Assembly: GCF_026072915.1 (NCBI RefSeq)
Contig: NZ_AP025943.1
Location: 1,860,001-1,924,000, forward strand
Direction of reading: 5' to 3'
Source: Akkermansia biwaensis
GTDB taxonomy: Bacteria > Verrucomicrobiota > Verrucomicrobiia > Verrucomicrobiales > Akkermansiaceae
DNA: 64,000 nt
In this document: positions 27,671-35,104 of the stretch, one piece after another
How the letters are laid out: each line of letters opens with the position of its first letter
Numbering within the stretch: the first letter of the stretch is position 1
Made by a program: the position numbers and the translations under genes
The notes under the pieces: model-generated
The model's database searches: none
What the model saw: only the letters and a program-made list of their open reading frames with translations
What the model was told of the DNA's origin: nothing

Positions 27671-27708
27671 GGAGAGAGAAGCCAAAAATCTTATTTTTTG
27701 ACGAACTG

Positions 27709-27730
27709 GGGGACATTCAGGGGACATCCT
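27709..27730 (+). repeat. Tandem 11-bp repeats next to the tRNA attachment site
   Basis: GGGGACATTCA followed directly by GGGGACATCCT, 86 bases downstream of the tRNA. Short direct repeats beside a tRNA end are typical of integrase arm-binding sites. The assignment is inference. Confidence 0.5.
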
Positions 27731-27801
27731 TGTTATCGAAAAGCATTGTAAAATAAGAAGAAAATGCTCTTTCTTCTAGATGGAAGTCTACACTAATGTA
27801 G

Positions 27802-27972
27802 CCCTCTCGAACATATGACATACCCCGGGTATCCATGTGGCTTGGACACTCGGGAACCAACATGACGGAAAAGCACTACCGGGAAGGCATTCGTGCTGCC
27901 GAAGGCGAAGCATGGTTCCATGTATTTCCGGAACAAAAGACGAAATCAATCCGTGCTTTAATGCAGGAATAA
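27802..27972 (+). pseudogene. C-terminal relic of a tyrosine integrase
   Basis: About 56 codons in one frame read YDIPRVSMWLGHSGTNMTEK, then HYREGIRAAEGEAWFHVFPE, ending TAA at 27972. LGHS..NMT..HYR is the closing catalytic block of phage-type tyrosine recombinases: a conserved His in the GHS box and the nucleophilic Tyr in HYR. A TAG in frame at 27799 and the absence of the Arg and Lys boxes upstream show that only the tail remains. It lies 180-350 bases from the tRNA 3' end, so it records an earlier integration event. It overlaps the 3' part of a minus-strand ORF. Confidence 0.82.
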
Positions 27973-28436
27973 CCCGCAAAACCGGGCGATGAGGATGCCG
28001 CCTTCGAGAACTCGATAACATTGTCTGGTTGTTGCTCCTTCTGAACCTGCTGTGCCTTCCATTCCTCGTACGGAACAAGCTTGCCTGTCTGCGGATCGCG
28101 CTTGAACGAATTGGCTCGTACGTTCTTCCGGGCCTGGAGGCGTACGCCCCGGTTGAGGCCTTCGATGAGGGTGGGGCTCATTCCGGGCATGTCGATGGGC
28201 AGTTCGACCTCTGCGGCCGTGTTCGGGTCTTTCCTGGAGCCGGGCAGCTTGAGCTTGATTTTGCCCATCTCGGACTTCGGATCTTTGCGGGTGAGGTATT
28301 TGGCGGTGGCAACGGCTCCCGTTGCGAGGGCGCCGGCTCCCAGCAGGCCAAGCAAGATGTTGAGATTTCTGGAGTTGGAGACTACGGTTGAGTTGGCCTT
28401 ATCTATAGAAGTGACCCGAGTAGTGCGCTGTATCAT
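27876..28436 (-). CDS. Hypothetical protein, probably 3'-extended by recombination
   Basis: A 186-residue ORF. Residues about 24-46 (NLNILLGLLGAGALATGAV) form one TM segment. Then come a basic stretch (LPGSRKDPNTAAEVELPIDM) and PTLIEGLNRGVRLQARKNVRA. From about residue 150 it runs antisense over the integrase relic, so its natural C-terminus was probably lost. The ATG at 28436 lies inside the left arm of a perfect inverted repeat. No family recognised; the composition of the first 140 residues looks genuinely coding. Confidence 0.5.
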   Translation of the reverse strand: MIQRTTRVTSIDKANSTVVSNSRNLNILLGLLGAGALATGAVATAKYLTRKDPKSEMGKIKLKLPGSRKDPNTAAEVELPIDMPGMSPTLIEGLNRGVRLQARKNVRANSFKRDPQTGKLVPYEEWKAQQVQKEQQPDNVIEFSKAASSSPGFAGYSCIKARIDFVFCSGNTWNHASPSAARMPSR

Positions 28437-28469
28437 AACGCTACGCGTATGATACAGCGCACTACTCGG
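28416..28469. repeat. Perfect 22-bp inverted repeat between divergent genes
   Basis: Left arm 28416-28437 (ending GCGCTGTATCATA) and right arm 28448-28469 (beginning TATGATACAGCGC) are exact reverse complements, separated by 10 bases. The loop itself contains CGC-TAC-GCG, so the stem can extend. The left arm contains the start codon of the minus-strand ORF; the right arm encodes the same first seven residues before a TAA. It could be an operator for the divergent HipB-type regulator, a recombinase site, or an inversion/duplication scar. Confidence 0.8.
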
Positions 28470-28561
28470 TAAGGGGAGAAAAATTATTTTGGATTGGAAT
28501 GAACCCTATATTTCTCATAATGACTCATATATAATACATACTTCTTGATTTTGCTTACTAT

Positions 28562-28900
28562 ATGATACATATTTCTCTCGTGAAAACCACATCCCCATTG
28601 CCGGGCCCGGTGAAAGCGGCACTCAAGAAATTGGGGGCGGACATCAGCGATGCCCGTAAGAGGCGGCGTATCCCTACGACACTGATGGCTGAACGGGCAT
28701 TCATTTCTCGTTCAACACTGGGGCGTGTCGAAAAGGGCGACCCCGGCGTATCCCTGGGCAACTATGCCGCCGTCCTGTTCGTCCTGGGGCTGACCGATCA
28801 GCTCAAAAATCTTGTCGATGCCAACAATGATCCCGTAGGCCGAGCTCTTGAAGAAGAGCGCCTGCCCAAACGCATCCACCGTCCCAAATCCCATGAATGA
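28562..28900 (+). CDS. hipB: HipB-like antitoxin, XRE-family HTH regulator
   Basis: A 112-residue helix-turn-helix protein. The Xre-type domain spans about residues 20-80 (LGADISDARKRRRIPTTLMA, ERAFISRSTLGRVEKGDPGV, SLGNYAAVLFVLGL), as in HipB antitoxins that bind HipA and repress their own operon. It overlaps the hipA start (ATGAATGA), giving translational coupling. The upstream region 28500-28560 is AT-rich, with TATATAAT-like sequence suitable for a promoter. Confidence 0.85.
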   Translation: MIHISLVKTTSPLPGPVKAALKKLGADISDARKRRRIPTTLMAERAFISRSTLGRVEKGDPGVSLGNYAAVLFVLGLTDQLKNLVDANNDPVGRALEEERLPKRIHRPKSHE

Positions 28901-30161
28901 TATTCCCATCGACGTCTTCATTGACCTGCCTCCCTCTCCGGAGCCAGTACAAGCAGGCAGGTTGTGGTCGCACTTTCGCAAGGGCCGGGAATCAGCCTCT
29001 TTCGAGTACAACAGGGAATGGCTCGCAAATCCGTACAGATTTGCGCTGGAACCACTCCTTCCTCTGGCAGACGGTACCTTTCATACCACTCCCGGTCAAA
29101 GCGTATTCGGAGCGATTGGCGACTCCACGCCTGACAGGTGGGGGCGCATTCTGATGCGGCGGGCTGAATTGGCTCGGGCACGAGCAGCCAATGAAAGCCC
29201 CCGTACACTCTCCGAACTGGACTACCTGCTCAGGGTGAATGACGAGGCAAGGCAGGGAGCGCTGCGCTTTTCACAGGATGGGGGACAATCGTTCTGCGCC
29301 CCTCCGGGTGCGACGCCAATTCCGCCTCTGGTCAACCTGTCCCGTCTGCTGCATGCCGCTGATCATTTCTGCCGGGACGATGAAAATGCCGAAGACCTGC
29401 GGTTGCTCCTCGCTCCCGGTTCTTCCCTCGGTGGAGCTCGTCCGAAGGCATCGGTAAAAGATAAGAAGGGGAACCTCTGCATTGCCAAGTTTCCCCGGCA
29501 CGATGATGAATACAACGTCGTTGCATGGGAAGCCGTCGCCCTGACTCTCGCCTCCAAAGCCGGGCTCCAAGTCCCGCGCTTCGAACTGGAAAAAATAACC
29601 GACAAGGATGTTCTGATCGTCTGGCGTTTTGATCGCACCCGGGAACAGCGACGAATCTCCTACCTGTCGGCCATGAGCATGTTGGGAGCCAGGGATAACG
29701 AGCAACACAGTTATCTTGAAATCGTGGATGCCATACGCCAGTACGGCGCTGCGCCCAGGCAAGACTTGCGCCAATTATGGCAGCGGATCGCCTTCAGCAT
29801 CATGATTTCCAACACGGATGACCATCTTCGGAATCACGGATTCCTTCAGACCGGGGGAACAGGGTGGTCTCTATCGCCACTGTTTGACGTAAACCCGACT
29901 CCTGAAGATATACGCCCTCGTTACCTCAATACGGCTATCGACTGGGAAGATACATCCGCATCTCTGGATGTCCTTCTCAGCATCGCTCCCGAATGCGGGA
30001 TCAAGACCTCTGAAACGAATGATCTGTTGAAGCCGATCGCCCGGGCTGTCAGTCAGTGGCGGCAGGCGGCAGAATCATTCGGCATCAGCAAACAGGAACA
30101 GGAGCGCATGGCATCTGCCTTTGAGCACAAAGATGGGTATATGGCAGCAGTCTTGACATAA
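28893..30161 (+). CDS. hipA: HipA-like serine/threonine kinase toxin
   Basis: A 422-residue HipA-family toxin kinase; E. coli HipA phosphorylates glutamyl-tRNA synthetase and induces dormancy. An N-terminal HipA_N-like part (VFGAIGDSTPDRWGR) is followed by the Ser-loop region SSLGGARPKASVKD, an ATP-binding lysine in LCIAKFPR, the catalytic motif ISNTDDHLRNHGF (NxDxHxxN) and the metal-binding LSPLFDVNPTP. All key residues appear present, so it should be active. Starts within the hipB stop codon region. Confidence 0.92.
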   Translation: MNDIPIDVFIDLPPSPEPVQAGRLWSHFRKGRESASFEYNREWLANPYRFALEPLLPLADGTFHTTPGQSVFGAIGDSTPDRWGRILMRRAELARARAANESPRTLSELDYLLRVNDEARQGALRFSQDGGQSFCAPPGATPIPPLVNLSRLLHAADHFCRDDENAEDLRLLLAPGSSLGGARPKASVKDKKGNLCIAKFPRHDDEYNVVAWEAVALTLASKAGLQVPRFELEKITDKDVLIVWRFDRTREQRRISYLSAMSMLGARDNEQHSYLEIVDAIRQYGAAPRQDLRQLWQRIAFSIMISNTDDHLRNHGFLQTGGTGWSLSPLFDVNPTPEDIRPRYLNTAIDWEDTSASLDVLLSIAPECGIKTSETNDLLKPIARAVSQWRQAAESFGISKQEQERMASAFEHKDGYMAAVLT

Positions 30162-30295
30162 GAGAGGGATTGAACTCAAGCTTGTTTGCCCAATCCTCGG
30201 AACGTTCAACCCTGTGATGATCATTTAGAATCCAGGAGTCCCCGGAGATGGCCAAGGCCGATTGACTAGGATATATATTGTAAACAATAGTAATC

Positions 30296-30973
30296 ATGAA
30301 TAACGACTGGACGGATGAAGAGTTAAGGGCAGCAGTAGACGTTTATGTTGAGATGCTTCAAAAACACCACTCCAATAAGCCTTTTACAAAAAAGCATTAT
30401 TATGAAGAGCTTCATCGTAAATATGGACGCACGGAGAAATCTTTTGAGTATAGGATGCAGAATATATCCTATGTCCTGTCATTAATGGGTCGAAACTGGT
30501 TGCCAGGATTAAAGCCAGCTAAAAATATTGGAGCCAAGAATGCGGCGAAAATTGAAAAGATGCTTGCTGAAGCGGAAGGAGTATCCTTTATTCCCGTTGC
30601 GAATTTTGAAACTGCTGTGCGTGAAGAATTGGACAAACCATTACTTCATGAACCAATAGGGAATGTAACTCCAAAAATCATACAAACTAAGATCTCGGCT
30701 TACCAACGTGACGCGAAGGTAAAAGCATGGGTATTGAAAGTAGCTAACGGAATTTGTGAAGGATGTGGAAACGTCGCCCCTTTTTATGGCACGGATGGTA
30801 TCCCATACCTAGAAGTTCATCATATTAGACAGCTTGCTGATGGTGGTTCCGACACGATAACGAATGCAGTTGCGTTATGTCCAAACTGCCATCGAGAAAT
30901 GCACTACGGCATAGATAGAGATAGGTTGATTTCAAAACTTTATAGCAAAGTGCCTCGATTAATTCGGGAATAA
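30296..30973 (+). CDS. HNH endonuclease (McrA-like)
   Basis: A 225-residue protein. The C-terminal HNH/beta-beta-alpha-metal fold is complete: CEGCG, LEVHHIRQLADGGSDTITN and ALCPNCHREMHYG give two structural CxxC pairs, the catalytic HH and the Asn and His ligands. The N-terminal 100 residues form a helical domain (ELRAAVDVYVEMLQKHH, EELHRKYGRTEKSFEYRM) seen in HNH restriction enzymes and probably involved in DNA recognition. No methyltransferase partner is adjacent, suggesting a type IV (modification-dependent) enzyme. AT-richer than flanking genes. The weak start context gives no clear ribosome-binding site. Confidence 0.88.
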   Translation: MNNDWTDEELRAAVDVYVEMLQKHHSNKPFTKKHYYEELHRKYGRTEKSFEYRMQNISYVLSLMGRNWLPGLKPAKNIGAKNAAKIEKMLAEAEGVSFIPVANFETAVREELDKPLLHEPIGNVTPKIIQTKISAYQRDAKVKAWVLKVANGICEGCGNVAPFYGTDGIPYLEVHHIRQLADGGSDTITNAVALCPNCHREMHYGIDRDRLISKLYSKVPRLIRE

Positions 30974-31116
30974 TCTCATGAACGATTTACCCATGCGGAT
31001 CCTTTTCACGAATGCCTTTCCGATCTGTAAGATTGCTTCCGGGGCGCTACGGAAGTAGTTTACGAGGAGAGGCACCAAAGGGACTTTCCCTTTACCGGAA
31101 CCTCCCTGCGACAGCT

Positions 31117-31151
31117 AAAAAACAGCTCGACTTCATGATGAAGAAGAGCTG
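31117..31151 (-). terminator. Terminator of the DUF932 operon
   Basis: CAGCTC/GAGCTG stem (31123-31128, 31146-31151) with a partly self-complementary loop (CTTCATGATGAAG). On the minus strand it is followed by TTTTTT, 14 bases past the stop of the 43-residue gene. Confidence 0.75.
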
Positions 31152-31164
31152 CTGAATGTCGGCC

Positions 31165-31296
31165 TTATCCGTCCCTGGCTTCCAGCGTCCTGACGATCTC
31201 CTCTGCTCCACGCTTGTACACGGTTACGGCCAACAGCTCTCCGTCGCGGAAGACAGCCCAGAAGCGGGTGCCCTTGTACTTCTCAATCGTCAGCAT
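31165..31296 (-). CDS. 43-residue small protein, mobile-element type
   Basis: Encodes MLTIEKYKGTRFWAVFRDGE, then LLAVTVYKRGAEEIVRTLEA and RDG. An AAAGGAGGT lies about 8 bases before the ATG, an excellent ribosome-binding site. The start overlaps the 3' end of the preceding gene by 14 bases (coupling). A short beta-beta-alpha fold is plausible. Similar tiny TRFWAVY...LAVTVYKRG proteins occur in Bacteroidales conjugative elements as far as I recall; function unknown. Last gene of the minus-strand operon. Confidence 0.75.
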   Translation of the reverse strand: MLTIEKYKGTRFWAVFRDGELLAVTVYKRGAEEIVRTLEARDG

Positions 31297-31765
31297 CAGG
31301 CAACACCTCCTTTCCGGGATGATGGCGGGACTTGAGCAGATGTCTCAGTACGGCTCCGATATTGACTTCATACATGTCCCGTGTGTGCCTGTTGCAGGCT
31401 ATGACATACAGGTACCGGGCATCAAGGATGTCGATGCCTTCACCACAGAGCCGGATGCAGCTTTCCAGTGTATCCAGTTCCGTCTTCGGAATCGGCGAAT
31501 CCAGCAGGATGCTTTCGTCCTCGTTCAGAGACTTCTGCTGTTCTTCCGTCAGTTCCGGGAGATTCGCCAGAGCCGTCATGGACGGCCCGTGAATCGTCAG
31601 CTTGCTCAACCCCAGCGAAGGATCGTTCTGATGACTGCTGTAAAGCGACACCGCCTTCTCGATCCGGGCCAGTAGCTCCGCATCCAATTCCAGATACACG
31701 TACGGAGCGTCCGTATCGTATCCGCTCGTGGAACGCAGTTGCGCGATGATGGGCATCGTCTTCAT
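31283..31765 (-). CDS. Hypothetical mobile-element protein
   Basis: A 160-residue acidic soluble protein (PYVYLELDAELLARIEKAV, LPELTEEQQKSLNEDESI, LESCIRLCGEGIDILDARYL). No family recognised. It lies between a two-TM peptide gene upstream (28-base gap) and the 43-residue gene that it overlaps, so it belongs to the DUF932 operon. Alternative ATG at 31756. Confidence 0.65.
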   Translation of the reverse strand: MKTMPIIAQLRSTSGYDTDAPYVYLELDAELLARIEKAVSLYSSHQNDPSLGLSKLTIHGPSMTALANLPELTEEQQKSLNEDESILLDSPIPKTELDTLESCIRLCGEGIDILDARYLYVIACNRHTRDMYEVNIGAVLRHLLKSRHHPGKEVLPDADD

Positions 31766-31793
31766 GTCTCGTTCTCTTCCTTTCCTGTCGGAG

Positions 31794-31952
31794 TTACTTG
31801 CGGAAGAAGGCGATGGTGCCCAGGATCAACAGCACGGCGAGCAGGTACGGAGCTACGGCTACCAGAGCCGACAGGATTCCGACTACGACAGGCCCCAACA
31901 GACACAGCAGTACGAGCACTACCAGGGCGATGAGGAGGTCTTTCATGTTCAT
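31794..31952 (-). CDS. Small hydrophobic membrane protein
   Basis: A 52-residue peptide, MNMKDLLIALVVLVLLCLLG, followed by PVVVGILSALVAVAPYLLAV and a short FFRK tail. It is almost wholly hydrophobic, giving one long or two short TM helices with a positive C-terminus. A GAGG lies 7-8 bases before the ATG at 31952 (31946 is an alternative). It starts 9 bases after the preceding gene ends. Function unknown. Confidence 0.65.
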   Translation of the reverse strand: MNMKDLLIALVVLVLLCLLGPVVVGILSALVAVAPYLLAVLLILGTIAFFRK

Positions 31953-31961
31953 GACCGTACC

Positions 31962-32294
31962 TCATGCGGTAACCCTTGTCCGGGATGATCGACGAGCCGG
32001 AGCGGCAGAGGACACCCATTGCCTGAGCGCCTGCCGTCCGGCATAGGTAATCAGCCAGCAGTCGGGACGGAGCAGGAATTCCTCTTCCTTCGTACGGATG
32101 ATGAATTCTCGCCCTGCCAGACCACGGACGGCATGCCTGACGCTCTCCTGCTCGATGCCATGGCATTCCGCCATGATCTCCTCGTCACTGCGTTCAAAGT
32201 CGCCGTGAAGGTACAGAAGAATGGACAGTTCCAGACCCGTCAGGGATGGAGTCCGCCCCATAGGCTTCACCCTCGGATGATGTTTTCTTCTCAT
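31962..32294 (-). CDS. Small winged-helix-like DNA-binding protein
   Basis: A 110-residue basic protein with a winged-helix appearance: LTGLELSILLYLHGDFERSD, EEIMAECHGIEQESVRHAVR, GLAGREFIIRTKEEEFLLRP. It gives helix 2/recognition helix/wing, as in MarR- or replication-initiator-type modules. It sits 12 bases after the DUF932 gene and probably regulates the cassette or takes part in its DNA transactions; this is inference. Confidence 0.6.
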   Translation of the reverse strand: MRRKHHPRVKPMGRTPSLTGLELSILLYLHGDFERSDEEIMAECHGIEQESVRHAVRGLAGREFIIRTKEEEFLLRPDCWLITYAGRQALRQWVSSAAPARRSSRTRVTA

Positions 32295-32306
32295 AGTCCT
32301 CTCAGG

Positions 32307-33164
32307 TCAATTGTTCAGGGTGTAGCTTTCGGCCAGATCCCAGAGTTCCCGGTTCAAGCGTGTGTTGCCATCAATACCGTTGAGCGCCCGCAGGGAACGA
32401 CGGCGGTAGACGACGTCCTTCTGTGGCTTCAAGGGAACTCCTCCCCGGATCAGGTTTTCCTGAACCCGGTTGAAGCACTGCCAGACAGTAGCCTGACCTC
32501 CCGCCGTAAATCCAATGTCGTTCCAGCGCCGGGGCGACAGAAGAGCTTCGGGACGTATCCTGTCTTCATAGTCGTTTCCCAGGCGCAGCCGGGCCGCTTC
32601 ATGAACGAAGTCCACTTGTCGCTTATAAGGGAGTTCAACTCCCTGCATGAGACGAATGTCGTCCATGATCCGGGGCGTTTCTTCGGCTAGCCGGAGACTT
32701 GCGGCAATCACCTCTTCTCCGGTATGGCCCATGTGACGGATGTTGATGGCGGCAATGCGCGCCCCGACAATCAGACCGTTGGTACACACCAGCCGGAAGA
32801 TCCCGGCCATGAGCTGGTAGGAGCAGCTGCCGTTGTGGCTGTTGATCATGACCACTTCGATGCGCTGGTCACGGTTGTGTTCCAGCACATCCCGGTGAGC
32901 GAAGCGAATCAGGTGCTTACGGGTAGGAGTACCGTCCGGTTTCCGGGTACATTGTTCCTGAGCTCCGACGACGAGGAACCCGGCTTCTTCCATCTGGTCG
33001 AGCAGGGAGTCGGAGGAAACGAAGCGGTATTTCTTCGAACGGCTGTCATCTTCGCGGTCGGCGAAGACGGAGGGTGCGACACGCCGGACCTGGTTTCTAT
33101 CCAGCGGGCTGTTATCTCGGTTGCGATAGAGTTCGCGTGTGGATGTGTGAGTATTCATGTTCAT
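32307..33164 (-). CDS. DUF932 phage/plasmid-like protein
   Basis: A 285-residue member of the DUF932 (TIGR03299-like) family, common on plasmids, phages and ICEs and of unknown function. Features are YRFVSSDSLLDQMEEAGF near residue 50, KHLIRFAHRD, EVVMINSHNGSCSYQLMAGI, FRLVCTNGLIVG and the C-terminal NRVQENLIRGG. It heads a minus-strand operon of five genes (to 31165), preceded by a GC-rich hairpin in its leader. Presence of this family supports a mobile-element origin for the region. Confidence 0.88.
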   Translation of the reverse strand: MNMNTHTSTRELYRNRDNSPLDRNQVRRVAPSVFADREDDSRSKKYRFVSSDSLLDQMEEAGFLVVGAQEQCTRKPDGTPTRKHLIRFAHRDVLEHNRDQRIEVVMINSHNGSCSYQLMAGIFRLVCTNGLIVGARIAAINIRHMGHTGEEVIAASLRLAEETPRIMDDIRLMQGVELPYKRQVDFVHEAARLRLGNDYEDRIRPEALLSPRRWNDIGFTAGGQATVWQCFNRVQENLIRGGVPLKPQKDVVYRRRSLRALNGIDGNTRLNRELWDLAESYTLNN

Positions 33165-33190
33165 TGATGGTTGGTTTGTTGCAACAACAA

Positions 33191-33223
33191 GCCCGCCTCC
33201 CGGAACAAGGCCGGGAGGCGGGC
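33191..33223 (-). promoter_or_regulatory. GC-rich leader hairpin upstream of the DUF932 operon
   Basis: Perfect 13-bp stem GCCCGCCTCCCGG/CCGGGAGGCGGGC with a 7-base loop, 27 bases before the DUF932 start. On the minus strand it is followed by TTGTTGTTG, so it could act as an attenuator or incoming-transcript terminator. Confidence 0.6.
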
Positions 33224-33378
33224 ACAGGCAGGAGGCAGAGAAGCTGCTTCCTCATGAATATATGACGTGGAGGGATAGAGATTTTTCAAAGTGATCGGTT
33301 CAGCAGAAATTGATCCTTTATTTTATTTCATGTTGATTTACTGATCAATTTTCGCTAAATCTATCATACGCATTACGC

Positions 33379-34017
33379 ATGTCTGCTCCGCTTATCAAAC
33401 AATTTGGAACTGTTCCCATTCATACACATATCCTCAAGTCAGTTCTCGAGGACTACAAGGCTCCTATGGCCAGGATTGCAAGACTACAAAAAAAGGGACA
33501 GCTTCTTAATCTACGTAGAGATTTGTATATATGCCTTCCTGAAGAAGGTTCTCCCTCTCGGGAGTTGATCGCCAACCATCTACTTCACCCCTCTTATGTT
33601 TCATATGAAACTGTCTTGTCGGCGAAAGGAGTCATTCCTGAACGGGTACATACCACCAAGTCCGCATGTATGAAGAGAAACAAGGTATTTGAGAATGCTA
33701 CTGGACGCTACGAATACCTTCATGTGTCTGATGCCTATTTCCCCATTGGCCTAATCAAGCAAACGACTAATGAGGGATATTGTTATACATCAGCTTCAAC
33801 GGAAAAAGCGTTGTGCGATCTGATTATTTCTTTTCCAAACCTCCGTATCCAATCAGTAAAAGCTATGCGCTTCTATTTAGAAAATTATCTAAAGACAGAT
33901 TGGAATATCATCTCAAATATGGACACCAGTATTATCCGTGCATGTGCTGAAACAACAAACAAGAAAAAAAATGAACTGAAGCTATTGGAAAAGGCTATTT
34001 GTTATGAACGTGGTTGA
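33379..34017 (+). CDS. AbiEi-family antitoxin/transcriptional regulator (type IV TA)
   Basis: A 212-residue AbiEi-like protein. An N-terminal winged helix (ILKSVLEDYKAPMARIARLQ, then KKGQLLNLRRDLYIC) is followed by the family's SRELIANHLLHPSYVSYETV, LSAKGVIPE and the STEKALCDLIISFP block. In AbiE systems this protein represses the operon and counteracts the nucleotidyltransferase AbiEii. Here only a 36-codon stub of a following gene remains. It is AT-rich and unlike the backbone, with the mobile-element signature of the island. Confidence 0.85.
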   Translation: MSAPLIKQFGTVPIHTHILKSVLEDYKAPMARIARLQKKGQLLNLRRDLYICLPEEGSPSRELIANHLLHPSYVSYETVLSAKGVIPERVHTTKSACMKRNKVFENATGRYEYLHVSDAYFPIGLIKQTTNEGYCYTSASTEKALCDLIISFPNLRIQSVKAMRFYLENYLKTDWNIISNMDTSIIRACAETTNKKKNELKLLEKAICYERG

Positions 34018-34114
34018 TGAAATTTTAACCTCCTATAAGGTAATGCAACAGATTGCGTTTCGTGTCCTTTACAACAAGGAAGCAAATCAAAATAGGACCA
34101 GGAGTCATCAGTAA
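34004..34114 (+). pseudogene. 36-codon stub, likely truncated AbiEii toxin gene
   Basis: An ATG inside the abiEi stop region opens MNVVDEILTSYKVMQQIAFR, ending RTRSHQ and TAA. The VDEILTSY-type start resembles AbiEii nucleotidyltransferases, whose genes normally overlap abiEi in just this way; then the sequence diverges. The TAA overlaps the ATG of the methyltransferase gene (TAATG). The restriction-modification cassette therefore seems to have inserted into, or replaced, the toxin gene. Confidence 0.55.
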
Positions 34115-35103
34115 TGTCTGAGAATAAACAGGAGCTGGCATATTCCGTGGTTTCGTACTTTTGCGGATGTGGTGGTCTCGATTTGGGCTTTCGCGGTGAC
34201 TTCAGATACCATGATGAAGACTACAAGCGATTACCATTCGTAATCCGAGCGGCATACGATTATGAGCCGCTTTGTGTCGAGACTTATAACGGTTATTTCG
34301 GAGAAGGACATGCTTTCGTCAAAGATCTTTCCACGGTTGATGTGAATTCTGTTCCGAAAGCGGAGGTACTTATTGGTGGTTTTCCTTGTCAGGAGTTTTC
34401 TTCTTGTGGCCCTTTGGGAGGTCTACAGTCTGAGCGAGGGAGACTGTATCAGACGCTTATTACATATATGAATAAGCATAAGCCCATGGTTGTTGTGGGT
34501 GAAAACGTCATTAACCTTGAGCGTATGGAAAATGGAGAGGTATTGAAGACCATTAAGACCGATCTCACTAACGCTGGGTATAAAGTCGAGGTTTGGAAGA
34601 TGTTCGCTCCTGACTATGGAGTTCCACAGCGTAGGGCGAGATTATTCTTTATCTGTGTAAGGAATGACATTCACGAAGTAAATGGATTTCCTGAAATTCC
34701 AAAGCCTAGATTTGAAGGGAAGCACAGGAGCATTGAGTGGGCTATAGGTGATTTGGTCAACGTAACAGATGAAAGTGTACCAAACCAGAGCCAATATTTC
34801 GGTGCTTCCCGCGCGAAAAAGGGCAATGGGCAAGGCGACGAGAGCAACAAAAAAGATTTGCCTGCCTATACAATTCGGGCAAATCCAAAGTCGAGAGTTC
34901 AGTTCCACTACTCGTTGGACCGAAGGCTGACCGTTCGTGAGTGTGCGAGGATTCAAACGTTCCCCGATAATTTTAAGTTTATTCATGCCAAGACAACAAG
35001 CATCTCTCAAATAGGGAATGCGGTACCACCAATGCTTGCGTATATAGTGGCAAAGACCATAGTGAATTATCTGAAAACTGTGAAAGAAGAAAGAAATGTG
35101 TAA
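34114..35103 (+). CDS. DNA (cytosine-5) methyltransferase of a restriction-modification system
   Basis: A 329-residue C5 methyltransferase. Motif I YFCGCGGLDLGF binds SAM. Motif IV GGFPCQEFSSCGPLGG carries the catalytic Cys at about residue 92. Motif VI is GENV; motif VIII/IX YGVPQRRARLFFICVR; then RLTVRECARIQTFPDNF and motif X QIGNAVPPMLA. The target-recognition region between about 190 and 260 is short; the specificity cannot be read. First gene of a five-gene operon (next starts 1-7 bases away) and partner of Vsr at its end. AT-rich, horizontally acquired in appearance. Confidence 0.95.
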   Translation: MSENKQELAYSVVSYFCGCGGLDLGFRGDFRYHDEDYKRLPFVIRAAYDYEPLCVETYNGYFGEGHAFVKDLSTVDVNSVPKAEVLIGGFPCQEFSSCGPLGGLQSERGRLYQTLITYMNKHKPMVVVGENVINLERMENGEVLKTIKTDLTNAGYKVEVWKMFAPDYGVPQRRARLFFICVRNDIHEVNGFPEIPKPRFEGKHRSIEWAIGDLVNVTDESVPNQSQYFGASRAKKGNGQGDESNKKDLPAYTIRANPKSRVQFHYSLDRRLTVRECARIQTFPDNFKFIHAKTTSISQIGNAVPPMLAYIVAKTIVNYLKTVKEERNV

Positions 35104-35104
35104 T

